NCBI GenBank assembly: GCA_964387935.1
Contig: CAYLZN010000056.1
Coordinates: 1-23,199 of the forward strand
Length of the DNA stretch: 23,199 nt
Direction: 5' to 3'
Source: CAYLZN01 sp964387935
GTDB lineage: Bacteria > Acidobacteriota > Vicinamibacteria > Vicinamibacterales > JAFNAJ01
Shown: positions 8,801 through 15,726 of the stretch, piece by piece
Layout of the letters: each line of letters starts with the position of its first letter
Numbering within the stretch: position 1 is the stretch's first letter
Position numbers and translations under genes: made by a program
Notes under the pieces: model-generated
The model's database searches: none
What the model was told of the DNA's origin: nothing
The model's input: the letters and a program-made list of their open reading frames with translations, nothing else

Positions 8801-10545
8801 CGGGTGCTGCCCTGGGCCTCGACGACGGGGATCGCGTGGAAGTGTCGTTGCCGATCCTCCCGTTCGGGCTGGCCCGGACACTGGGCGCGTCTGGCTCCTC
8901 CACAGCGGCGCTCGACGCGCAGGCCTCGCTGACGATCCCGGAACGCAGCAACCCTGCAGCCAGGACGCTCGAGGTGCACCTGTCGCCAACGCTGGCGGGT
9001 TCCCTGCTTGGCGCGCTCGACACGCTCACCGGCTATCCCTACGGGTGCACGGAACAGATCCTCTCGGGCTTCCTCCCCAACCTGCTGGTCATGAAGGCGC
9101 TCGACCAGCTGAAGCTCGCCCCCGCCGCTCGCCTGCAGTCCCTCGACCGGTTCACGGCGCAGGGTCTGCGCCGCCTCCTCGAGGCTCAGCACGACTCTGG
9201 CGGCTGGGGCTGGTGGCCCACCGATCGCGATCACCCCTTCATGACGGCCTACGCGCTGTACGGCCTCCTGGAGGCGGACCGCGCCGGCCTCCGCGTGCCG
9301 CCGCACCGGATCCAGCAGGCGGCCGATGCCACGGCGGCGCTCTACCGGCAATATCCGCGCGCCATCCCGGACCTCAAGGCCTACCTGGTGCACACGCTGG
9401 CCCTGGCGGCGGCGAGAGGCGATGTCCCCGCCGCCGGAACCGAGGGCGCCTGGTCGCTGGCCTCGGCTCTGAACGACCTGTGGGAGGCGCGCAGCCGGCT
9501 GAGCGCCTACGGCCAGGCGCTGCTGCTCCTCGCGCTCGACGCGCAGCGCGACGCGCGCGCGGAACCGCTGGCCTCCACGCTGCTCGACGCGGCGGAGTCG
9601 CAGGGCGATCTCGCCTGGTTGCCCAGCGATCGCGATCCCCTGCTCGGCGACGCGGTGGACACCTCGGTCGAGGCCACGGCGTTCGCGCTCCGTGCGCTCG
9701 CCCCGCGGGTGCCCGGGCACGCGACGCTGGATCGCGCGACACGCTGGCTGCTGGCCAGCCGGACGAGCGGCGCGGGCTGGGGCTCCACCAAGCAGAGCGC
9801 CATGGCGCTGTACGGCCTGCTCGCCGTCATGACCGCCCGCGAAGAACGACCCACCACCTTCAGCGTCGACGTCATCGTCAATGGGCAGACGATTGGTACT
9901 CACACGTTCACGCCGGAGTCGTGGACGGCGACGGACCCGATTCGGGTCGAGGTGCCCGCGCGCGTCGGCGCCAACGACGTCGTCCTCGCGAAGCGCGGCG
10001 CGGGTCCGCTCTACTGGACGATGACCGCGCGCTACTACGACGTGCAGGAACCAGTAGCGCGCACGGGGTCGCGAGCGCTCGCCATCACACGCGAGTACTT
10101 TGCGCTGAGCCCGGTCACGGTCGATCGGCGGACGGTCTACCGTGAGAGTCCCTTCACGGGCACCGCGAAGCCCGGCGATCTCGTGCTCGTGCGGCTCACG
10201 GCGGCGGGCAGCGCCGACTGGCAGTACGTGATGATCGAGGACCCGGTGCCTGCCGGCCTGGAGGCCGTCGAGGACCCGGAGCGCATCCGGCTCGAACGGC
10301 GCTCGCCGGGGTGGACCGGCAGCCGGCGCGAATACCGCGATGCCCGCGTGGTCCAGTTCCAGGAGCGCTTCGAGCGCGGGCGCTACGAATACCAGTACCT
10401 GCTGAAGGTCGTGACCCCCGGAACCTACAGGGCGATGCCCGCGCAGATCGCGCCGATGTACGTGCCGGGCGTGAGCGCCAGCACCACGACCCAGCAGGTG
10501 GTCGTCGCGGCGCCGGAACGCCCCGACTCCACGGGCTCACGCTGA
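5836..10545 (+). CDS. Bacterial alpha-2-macroglobulin (YfaS-type) with a CTEQ thioester motif
   Basis: A 1569-residue secreted protein with a signal peptide ending near GAAGAQ and no lipobox Cys, so probably soluble in the periplasm. Macroglobulins trap proteases after bait cleavage; those with a thioester can bind the attacker covalently. Landmarks: an N-terminal MG domain (FQQLEHLDFRVYRVRDPERF), MG2 with YTDRPVYRPG (about 304-313), VQEYRKPEFEV (about 395), the A2M domain WMPDVVTDATGTARV (from 861) with DALTTWRITV, the thioester GCTEQ (Cys 1071, Gln 1074) opening the thioester domain, and a C-terminal domain around DPVPAGLEAVEDPERI. It lies seven bases after the DUF1175 gene, and its stop overlaps the next start by one base. 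Long open frames on the opposite strand are composition shadows. Confidence 0.95.
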   Translation: MTAPGLVRVACIVLAWWIMAGAAGAQPSTDTSAQAAFSLSSSQIFTSAQQPSIFLTFQQLEHLDFRVYRVRDPERFFSSLKDPHVLGSPEPVVPQDPTLIERVARWKARQRAFWTGFLRDQFSTAYRRARSETRDGARLAQRRVVRNFTEFAQVPLLNPEQLVVAWREVLPKTREPEARRIPVEIKDTGIYLVEAVAGRQRAYTILAVSDLGVLTKTAPGEVFSWTVRRDTGVPQAGCDVAALVNGERLSAAATAADGVATLAVDVEDPRAAIALARCGGDVAVADLGGFYLRARQTDLVAYLYTDRPVYRPGHTVHLRGVLRWRERGALRPFDQLEVDVAVADETDKVVFRATRPADAFGAVTASFDLGEGAALGVYTVRVTTGDAQASANFEVQEYRKPEFEVSVRPASRLVVQGQTARLDVAARYFFGQPVAHARVRYIVRRGFYYSPWRWVDQADAGGALTPAFYGGDQVSEGTTVLDAAGTTSLAIAMPQDEQRRDLSLQVELQVRDDSGREVSGHAVIVAPWARLLLAMAPDQYLYAPGAAATIRLRVVDYEGRRQPGTNFLWFLERLTYSEGRYDSPDVEPVSNGRATTDAEGLATWQVTMPSAPGDYRVRAEAVVDGRTASADASLFIPGGSEAAYEPRDRMLELVADRAAYAPGDTARLVVRGEPLPASLLVTKEHDGVTWHAVAAPTADGLVDVPLDEGDVGDVWVHVAFVRNDRLYRAERRLRVPPVSRTLAIAVDATPLARPGQPGAISVKVTDAAGLPVRAQLSLAVVDEALYGVRPDSTPDPVEFFHRRGYSLVNTQFSREYSFVGYSGDQPLQLAQRRRPFSLSDFKADRPERAEVRREFPDAILWMPDVVTDATGTARVPVTYPDALTTWRITVRAVTPDTRVGTALGRTTVTKDVILRLATPRFLTEGDTLDLPVLAHNYHADPKTLALQITSAGLTPVSPQGPLQASVPPLGVSVTSWRFRAEAAGRATLTGAALGLDDGDRVEVSLPILPFGLARTLGASGSSTAALDAQASLTIPERSNPAARTLEVHLSPTLAGSLLGALDTLTGYPYGCTEQILSGFLPNLLVMKALDQLKLAPAARLQSLDRFTAQGLRRLLEAQHDSGGWGWWPTDRDHPFMTAYALYGLLEADRAGLRVPPHRIQQAADATAALYRQYPRAIPDLKAYLVHTLALAAARGDVPAAGTEGAWSLASALNDLWEARSRLSAYGQALLLLALDAQRDARAEPLASTLLDAAESQGDLAWLPSDRDPLLGDAVDTSVEATAFALRALAPRVPGHATLDRATRWLLASRTSGAGWGSTKQSAMALYGLLAVMTAREERPTTFSVDVIVNGQTIGTHTFTPESWTATDPIRVEVPARVGANDVVLAKRGAGPLYWTMTARYYDVQEPVARTGSRALAITREYFALSPVTVDRRTVYRESPFTGTAKPGDLVLVRLTAAGSADWQYVMIEDPVPAGLEAVEDPERIRLERRSPGWTGSRREYRDARVVQFQERFERGRYEYQYLLKVVTPGTYRAMPAQIAPMYVPGVSASTTTQQVVVAAPERPDSTGSR

Positions 10546-11311
10546 TGCGCCGCGGGGCCCTTCTTTTCGCGTGGCTGCTGGCCGGACATGCCGTCGCCGC
10601 GGCGTGCTACGCCCTGCTCATCACGCTGTCGGACGCCAACGCCGTCGTGCTGGCGCTGTCGGCGCTGAGCCTGCTGGCCGGCGTGTGCGTCTGGGCCGTC
10701 ACCGACGCGACCGCCGTCGCGTGGCTCGTGCCGGGCACGTCGTTCCCGCACGCGTGCCGCCTGGGCATCCGTCGCGGCCTCCCGGCATTCGTCCTGGCAG
10801 CCGGCGTGCTCCTCTGTGCGTGGTGGGCCACCGACCGAGCGCACATCTGGTATCGCGGCCACCAGTCCGAACTCGACGCGTGGATCATCGCCACCTTCGA
10901 CTCGACCCAGACGCACTGGATCCACCGCGGGGTCACCGCCCTCGCGTGGGCCCTGCGCGCGATCGTGGCCGTGTCGCTCGCCGCAGGGCTGTTCGCGGCG
11001 GTCGTGATCGGCGNNNNNNNNNNCCACGCTGGGTGGCGCGCGCGCTGACGCGGTTTCAGCTGGGCGTGGTGGCCGCCGTCATGGTGCTGCTCGTCAGCCT
11101 GCCCTGGCGGGCCGCTTCCTGGCGCCCGCGCAGCCTGCCACCAACCTGGCTGGAGGCCGGGTTCGTCGGGATCAGGCTCACGGCGCTCGTCCTGCTCACC
11201 CACGTCGCGTGGATCGTGATGCTGTTTGCGGCCCAGCACACCTACGGCAGGTCCCGCCAGGTGCGCCCCGACTCGAGCGCGAGGCTGACGCACGCCGACG
11301 AGCGCTCGTAG
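10545..11311 (+). CDS. Unrecognised polytopic membrane protein, last gene of the macroglobulin operon
   Basis: The ATG shares one base with the macroglobulin stop (TGATG), so it is probably translationally coupled. About six hydrophobic segments are visible: LLFAWLLAGHAVAAACYALL, VVLALSALSLLAGVCVWAV, GLPAFVLAAGVLLCAWWAT, IVAVSLAAGLFAAVVIG, then after the gap LGVVAAVMVLLVSLPW and LTALVLLTHVAWIVMLFAA. A loop between the third and fourth (HIWYRGHQSELDAWI) is polar. Ten N at 11014-11023 break the frame; a true gap of 2 modulo 3 restores it, giving roughly 253 residues or slightly more. I do not recognise a family. Its last 70 bases overlap the 3' end of the convergent YfaQ-like gene. Confidence 0.7.
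11014..11023. other. Assembly gap (10 N) inside the membrane protein gene
   Basis: A run of ten N. Hydrophobic coding sequence on both sides is in different frames; a real gap of 2 modulo 3 bases joins them, so the interruption is an assembly artefact rather than a frameshift. Confidence 0.85.
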
Positions 11312-13467
11312 AGCAGGTCCAGGGCCTCGCCAGACCCTGCGTCAGCAAACGTGGCGTCATCGGGGCACGGTCGTGACGTCCGGACCGCCGCCGCGCGACG
11401 CGCCTCACCGGTCCACGTGTAGTAACGGGCCACACCCTCCTGGACCCAGCGCGGCTTCCCCTCGAGCGCCGCCGCGGTCATGACGTGGACGATCTCGTGC
11501 CTCAGAGTGGGTACCAGCCGCTGGCGCGCCTCCAGCGTCGAGGCCGGCAGCAGGTCCACACGAGTCCCCGTGGTCGCCGCTGACGTCCACCAGGGCTGCC
11601 CGGTGGCCCGCTGGTAACTGCTCACCGTGGGGTGAAAGCGCAGCGTGATCGAACCCGGAGCCGCCACGAGCAGGCGCCCGGACAACTGCCGCATGAAGCT
11701 TCGTGCTTCGGCCTCGATGGCCGGACGGTGGCGCTCATCACTCGACGACAGCACCACCCGGATCGCCGGCTCCCGGTCCGACCGCGCCAGGTCCTCCGCC
11801 TGCCGCAACGCCGTCCCGGGGAAATAGGCCTCGAGCAGTTCCGCGGTCGTCCGCCCGGCCTCGGCCATCGCCGCAGCACCGCGCACGCACAGCCCGACCC
11901 CATGTCCCAGGCCTCTGCCGGTGAGACGATAGCCGGCTGCCGTGCGGACGAGATCGAACCACGTGCTCTTCACGAGCGCCCAGCCTGCCACGCGACCCGC
12001 GGCCATGCGGAACGCTTCCGCGCTCACGGTGTCGGGCGTGAAACCGGCGGCGTGAAGGGACGTCGCGCGACCCTGCGCGTCACGCGCCCGTACGGACAGC
12101 GCGTCGAGCCGCTCGCCGCGCAGGCCGGACGCGCGGAGCACCTGCACGGCGGTCGACACGGGCAGATCGGCCTGCCAGCGCGCCTCGTGAAGGCCGTCGC
12201 CCGCCGGGTCACCGCGAGCGGTGAGGTACGGCGGCCAGGCGACCCGGCGGCCGGGCCACACGTGGCCAGGATCTGCGAGCGTGCCCCCGCACGACGCGGC
12301 GTAGTAGATCTCTGCCACGCGTCCCTCCCACGCCAGGACGAGTCCAGCGGTCTGTTCGGCCGCGGCCCGCGACGCGGGCGTGGCGGCGCGCACGACCTGG
12401 CAGTGCGTGGTGTCGCAGACGTCGAACCCCTCGCGACGGTGGCGGCCCCGGCGGCCCTCGACCACCGTGCGGGCCGCGATCGCCATGGCCCGCTGCACCG
12501 CGGCGAGGCCAGCACCTGGCGCTTCACCCGCCACGACGCCCGCCACGTAGTCCTCCAGCGGGACCTCGCGCGCCTCGACGCCGCCGCTCCGGGTCACACC
12601 GAGACGGACGGCCGGGCGCGACGCCCCAGGCGGCTCGGGCTGTGGTCGCGCGAGGATCGCTGCAGCGATCGCGGCGGCGTCTCGGCCGGAGCCGCCCGGC
12701 GCCACCACGACCAGGGCTCGCGCGCGCGGCGCCGATTCGTCCAGGACGAGCGCGAGCCCCTCGATTCCGCCGCCAGGCATGGGCGCGGTGCCGGTCTTTC
12801 CCAGCACACCGGGCAGGCCTGCGAGCACCGCGACCGTGCCTGTCCGTGCCGCTGCCCGCAGCCCCTCGCGAATCGTGTCGCGCGCGGGCGCACTCGGACC
12901 GCCGGGGCCTCCCTTCGACAGCATCGCAATCGCCTCGAGCCAGCGCCGGGGCGGCACCCGGTAGCGATCGACGCCGAGCGCCGCCTGCACGGGATCCGCC
13001 GTCGTCCCGACAGGAGGCAAACGCCATCGACGAGCGGCGCGGTCGAGGTCGTCCCGCGACACGCGCGTCGCCACCTGCGCGAAGAACCCGTTGCAGGAGT
13101 GGGCCAGCGCTTCCGGCGGCGACAGCGGCCGGCCAAGGTCCGGATGCGAGCAATCGAACACGTGGTCGCCGACGCGCAGCCGTCGCGGACAGGCGAGTCG
13201 CGTCGCGGGCGTCACGACTCCGGAGGCCATGGCGGCATCCAGCACGACGATCTTCATGAGCGACCCGGGCTGCACGGGCGTGTCGAGCACGTCGCGCCGC
13301 GCCTCGCTCACGACGCGGCCCGTGGCCAGGTCGAGCAGCGCCCACGCGGCCTGGGGCGGCACGTCGCTGGCTGCGGCGGGCGTGACCACCGACAGGACCG
13401 CGAGCGCCGCCGCAGGCGCGTTACTCGGCCAGGCCGAGAAACGCCGCCGTGTCGCGCCACAGGTCAT
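11242..13467 (-). CDS. YfaQ/DUF2300-like protein: transpeptidase-type domain, SpoIID domain and C-terminal gluzincin motif
   Basis: A 741-residue exported protein (Arg-rich start, then a hydrophobic run ending TPAAAS). The first domain has the motifs of penicillin-binding serine enzymes: SLMK (Ser 69, Lys 72), SCN (124-126) and KTGT (224-227). The second is SpoIID/LytB-like, opening with VPLEDYVAGVVAGEAP (302-317), AIAARTVV, and closing with GHGVGLCVRGA (521-531) where SpoIID proteins usually have GHGxGMSQxGA. The third holds HEIVH (657-661) followed by WVQEG with Glu 677, a gluzincin zinc site. From memory, E. coli YfaQ has the same order of parts. It may cut or cross-link peptidoglycan and process proteins beside the macroglobulin. 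The ATG at 13467 overlaps the upstream hydrolase gene by 47 bases; other starts are possible. The 3' end overlaps the membrane protein gene by 70 bases. Confidence 0.85.
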   Translation of the reverse strand: MTCGATRRRFSAWPSNAPAAALAVLSVVTPAAASDVPPQAAWALLDLATGRVVSEARRDVLDTPVQPGSLMKIVVLDAAMASGVVTPATRLACPRRLRVGDHVFDCSHPDLGRPLSPPEALAHSCNGFFAQVATRVSRDDLDRAARRWRLPPVGTTADPVQAALGVDRYRVPPRRWLEAIAMLSKGGPGGPSAPARDTIREGLRAAARTGTVAVLAGLPGVLGKTGTAPMPGGGIEGLALVLDESAPRARALVVVAPGGSGRDAAAIAAAILARPQPEPPGASRPAVRLGVTRSGGVEAREVPLEDYVAGVVAGEAPGAGLAAVQRAMAIAARTVVEGRRGRHRREGFDVCDTTHCQVVRAATPASRAAAEQTAGLVLAWEGRVAEIYYAASCGGTLADPGHVWPGRRVAWPPYLTARGDPAGDGLHEARWQADLPVSTAVQVLRASGLRGERLDALSVRARDAQGRATSLHAAGFTPDTVSAEAFRMAAGRVAGWALVKSTWFDLVRTAAGYRLTGRGLGHGVGLCVRGAAAMAEAGRTTAELLEAYFPGTALRQAEDLARSDREPAIRVVLSSSDERHRPAIEAEARSFMRQLSGRLLVAAPGSITLRFHPTVSSYQRATGQPWWTSAATTGTRVDLLPASTLEARQRLVPTLRHEIVHVMTAAALEGKPRWVQEGVARYYTWTGEARRAAAVRTSRPCPDDATFADAGSGEALDLLYERSSACVSLALESGRTWRDLP

Positions 13468-14062
13468 CGAGGTGCCCGAGCATCTGGTGGTCGTCGTCCA
13501 CCAGGCGCAGAAGGATGTTCGGACGGGCCGCCGCAAAGGTGACGACCCGATCGGGGTCGACGACCGTATCGTGGCGTCCCTGCAAGACGAGGGTCGGCAC
13601 CGTGACCACCGCCCGCTCGGACCGAAACCGCTTCGCATCCTCGAACAGGCCGTAGTGCACGGGCCGCACGTCACCNNNNNNNNNNGCCTTCCATGCCGCC
13701 AGGCCGTCGGCGCCCATCTCCGGGAACGGCTCCATCCCGAAGTCGAAGGCGGGCGCCAGCAGGACCAGGCGGGCGATCGCCCGCGCGCCGGGCACCGCGC
13801 CCTGCTCAGCCCGCGCGGCCACGTGCCAGGCGACGAAGCCGCCAAGGCTCGATCCCATGAGGACCACGGGCCCCGGGTCGAGACGACGGAGCAGTGTTTC
13901 CGTCTGTTCGACCATCCGGGTCGTCGTGAGCGTGCCGAAGTCGGGCGCGTTCAGGTCCGGACAGTGGAGCGCGAGGCCCCTGGCCGCGAAGCGTTCCGCG
14001 TAGAAGCGCGCCTTCGACGACTGGGCCGACGAGGCGAAGCCGTGCAGGTAGACCGCGTGCAT
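13421..14062 (-). CDS. YqiA-like alpha/beta hydrolase (esterase)
   Basis: A compact serine hydrolase of about 211 residues from the YqiA/UPF0227-like group of cytoplasmic esterases. It begins MHAVYLHGFASS (the oxyanion HGF motif), has the nucleophile elbow GSSLGG, then GRHDTVVD carrying the acid and DDDHQML carrying the catalytic His. Ten N at 13676-13685 interrupt it between AAWK and GDVRPVHYG. Ten bases happen to keep the frame, and comparison with the usual W-x-x-T-G segment of the family suggests about four missing bases. The gene lies 16 bases after the SET gene and overlaps the start of the next gene. The substrate is unknown. Confidence 0.88.
   Translation of the reverse strand: MHAVYLHGFASSAQSSKARFYAERFAARGLALHCPDLNAPDFGTLTTTRMVEQTETLLRRLDPGPVVLMGSSLGGFVAWHVAARAEQGAVPGARAIARLVLLAPAFDFGMEPFPEMGADGLAAWKXXXXGDVRPVHYGLFEDAKRFRSERAVVTVPTLVLQGRHDTVVDPDRVVTFAAARPNILLRLVDDDHQMLGHLDDLWRDTAAFLGLAE
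13676..13685. other. Assembly gap (10 N) inside the YqiA-like gene
   Basis: A run of ten N. The frame is preserved by chance because the required size is 1 modulo 3; family comparison suggests that only about four bases are absent. Confidence 0.85.
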
Positions 14063-14078
14063 GCGACCGGGTCCGCCC

Positions 14079-14582
14079 TCAGAGCTTGTTCCGGCAGTTC
14101 GGCCGGCACAGGCACTGGATGTGGCCGTGGCCGTCCGTGTTGTAGTTGTAATTGAGTTCCTCGCCGGCCTCGATGTTCCGCCCGGCGCGGATCCAGATCG
14201 TGTCCCCGATGATCTGCGAGTAGCAGTTCGGCGTGCACGAGTGGTTGATGAACCGCGCGACGTTGCCGCCCACGCCGGCGTCGATGACCCACCGGCGATT
14301 CAGCCTGAAACACCAGATGCGCCCCTTGTCCAGGTAGCGGCCCTCGCGCGCCGAGCTCTCCGCGTGCGTGATCTTCTGGCCGAGGTACGGCACGATGCGC
14401 TTGTTCTTGGGGATGGGTTCGAGCGCGAACACGCCGAAGCGATGCACGGGCGACTTCCGTCGCTCGATCTTCGGCAGGACCGGTGCGGGCGCTGCGGCTG
14501 CCCGGGCCGTGCGCGAGCCGACGGTCGTCTTCGACTGTTTCTTCACCGCCTTCTTCACCGACGCCGACTTGCCCTTCTTCAT
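14079..14582 (-). CDS. SET-domain protein lysine methyltransferase with a lysine-rich N-terminal tail
   Basis: A 167-residue protein with a complete, small SET domain and a post-SET motif. Residues 1-35 form a basic Lys/Ala/Ser-rich tail resembling histone-like tails. The SET core starts near HRFGVFALEPIPKN (47-60), continues with the SAM and pseudoknot motif RFINHSCTPNC (110-120), GEELNYNYN (140-148) with the catalytic-type Tyr, and the zinc-binding CLCRPNC (157-163), where the last Cys is one residue closer than in the usual CxCx4C pattern. SET enzymes methylate protein lysines with S-adenosylmethionine; the bacterial target here is unknown. Its ATG overlaps the HDOD stop by four bases, so the two are probably translated together. 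Confidence 0.93.
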   Translation of the reverse strand: MKKGKSASVKKAVKKQSKTTVGSRTARAAAAPAPVLPKIERRKSPVHRFGVFALEPIPKNKRIVPYLGQKITHAESSAREGRYLDKGRIWCFRLNRRWVIDAGVGGNVARFINHSCTPNCYSQIIGDTIWIRAGRNIEAGEELNYNYNTDGHGHIQCLCRPNCRNKL

Positions 14583-15427
14583 GCCCCAACCTCGTCGCCA
14601 AGTTCCTCGTCGAGCCTCTCACACACGCGTTCCACGTCCTCCATCGTCAGCCGCAGCATCTGCCAGGCATCGGGATTGATCTGGGGGATCCGTCCGTCGC
14701 CGGGATAGCCGATCCCCTTGGCCCGGCACAGGATGTCGGCGACGTGCACCACGGCCGTGCGGTCCGCGTGGTCCCGGCGCGGATGGAAGTTGCTGTGGTA
14801 CGCGATGGGATAGACGACCTTGGACGGCAGCGACCACTTCTTCAGCAGCCACATCCCGACCTCCGGATGGGTGACGCCCAGGACCTCGAGCTCGGCGTCG
14901 ATCTGCAGGCAATTGCGTGCCGCCACCAGCTCCCGGATCCGCCCGTGCTCCGCGGGGAACGTCTGCGCGATCACGACCTTGCCGATGTCGTGCAGCAGCC
15001 CCAGCAGGGCGTACTCCTCGGGGTTCTGCACCTTCATGCGTTCGGCAAGCGCATTGGCCGCCCGCGCGGTGCCCACCGAGTGCTCCCAGAGGCCCTCCAT
15101 GTACTGGTTCATCGCGTCGACGATGTCGAGGACGGATGCGGTCATGACCAGGGTCTTCACCACGTCGAGACCGAGGAGGACCATCGCATGCGTGATCGTG
15201 GTGATCGGCTGCCGGAAGCCGTAGAACCCGCTGTTGACGAGGCGGAGCACCTTGGCCGCCAGCACCTGGTCCGTGTTGATCTCCTCGGCGATCTCGGCCG
15301 CCGACACCGTGCCGGCGTTGACCATGGCCACGATCCGGGAGACCACGGGCGGAATCGTGAGGATCTTGGTGATGCCTTCGACCTTGGCCTTGACGGCTGC
15401 GCGATCAGGCACGGTCCCCCTCCCCAT
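14579..15427 (-). CDS. HDOD-domain signalling protein
   Basis: A 282-residue single-domain HDOD protein. The family is a degenerate relative of HD phosphohydrolases that acts in signal transduction, often in motility or stress control. ITKILTIPPVVSRIVAMV and the AAKVLRLVNSGFYGF segment are typical of the N-terminal half. Unlike many relatives it keeps an HD pair in GLLHDIGKVV, together with upstream His in LWEHSVGTA, so residual metal binding is possible. The C-terminal helices end in a Glu-rich tail. The start ATG at 15427 overlaps the preceding small gene by 23 bases, and the stop overlaps the SET start. Confidence 0.93.
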   Translation of the reverse strand: MGRGTVPDRAAVKAKVEGITKILTIPPVVSRIVAMVNAGTVSAAEIAEEINTDQVLAAKVLRLVNSGFYGFRQPITTITHAMVLLGLDVVKTLVMTASVLDIVDAMNQYMEGLWEHSVGTARAANALAERMKVQNPEEYALLGLLHDIGKVVIAQTFPAEHGRIRELVAARNCLQIDAELEVLGVTHPEVGMWLLKKWSLPSKVVYPIAYHSNFHPRRDHADRTAVVHVADILCRAKGIGYPGDGRIPQINPDAWQMLRLTMEDVERVCERLDEELGDEVGA

Positions 15428-15713
15428 GCAGCTGGCGCCGGACGATGGCCTTGAGTGTCATCATCCAGGCATCCTCTTCATGGCCGAGGAACCGCTCGTC
15501 GAGCTCGCGAAGCGCGACGTCCAGCGGCTTGTCCGATGGTCCGCCGCGCTCCCCGGCCACGAAGACACTGCTGATGCCGAGATTGCGCAGGCGCTCGATG
15601 ATGGCCTCGGTGAGCTCCGTGCCCGGCTGCACCATGACCATGCCCGCGCGGGTCGCGGCCGGTCTGGTCAACCGCTGGCCGGCCTTCGCGTCACTGATAG
15701 GAATCTTGGGCAT
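15405..15713 (-). CDS. Small protein resembling the N-terminal domain of HD-GYP/HDOD regulators
   Basis: A 102-residue protein starting MPKIPISDAKAGQRL; the ATG at 15713 is chosen over an upstream GTG at 15743, which lies inside the transporter gene. The pattern GQRLTRPAATRAGMVMVQPG followed by ELTEAIIERLRNLGISSVFV is like the domain often fused ahead of HD-GYP and HDOD domains (DUF3391-like: GMxLxxPV, GTxLT, LxxxGIxxVxV). Here it is a separate gene just ahead of, and overlapping, the HDOD gene, which suggests that the two products work together. The C-terminal part (LRELDERFLGHEEDAWM) is helical and acidic with no motif I recognise. Confidence 0.75.
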   Translation of the reverse strand: MPKIPISDAKAGQRLTRPAATRAGMVMVQPGTELTEAIIERLRNLGISSVFVAGERGGPSDKPLDVALRELDERFLGHEEDAWMMTLKAIVRRQLHGEGDRA

Positions 15714-15726
15714 CGGTATCGATATG

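Noticed and set aside
5929..9903. A very long open frame (1324 codons) on the minus strand opposite the macroglobulin.
   Set aside because: The plus strand encodes clear macroglobulin motifs throughout; the minus product is Arg/Glu/Gly-rich with no domain, the usual shadow of GC-rich coding DNA.
8490..10145. A 551-codon open frame in another plus frame inside the macroglobulin gene.
   Set aside because: It overlaps the conserved thioester domain and its product looks like out-of-frame GC-rich translation.
11632..13542. A 636-codon plus-strand open frame opposite the YfaQ-like gene.
   Set aside because: The minus strand carries the SLMK, KTGT, SpoIID and HEIVH motifs; the plus product is low-complexity and Arg-rich.
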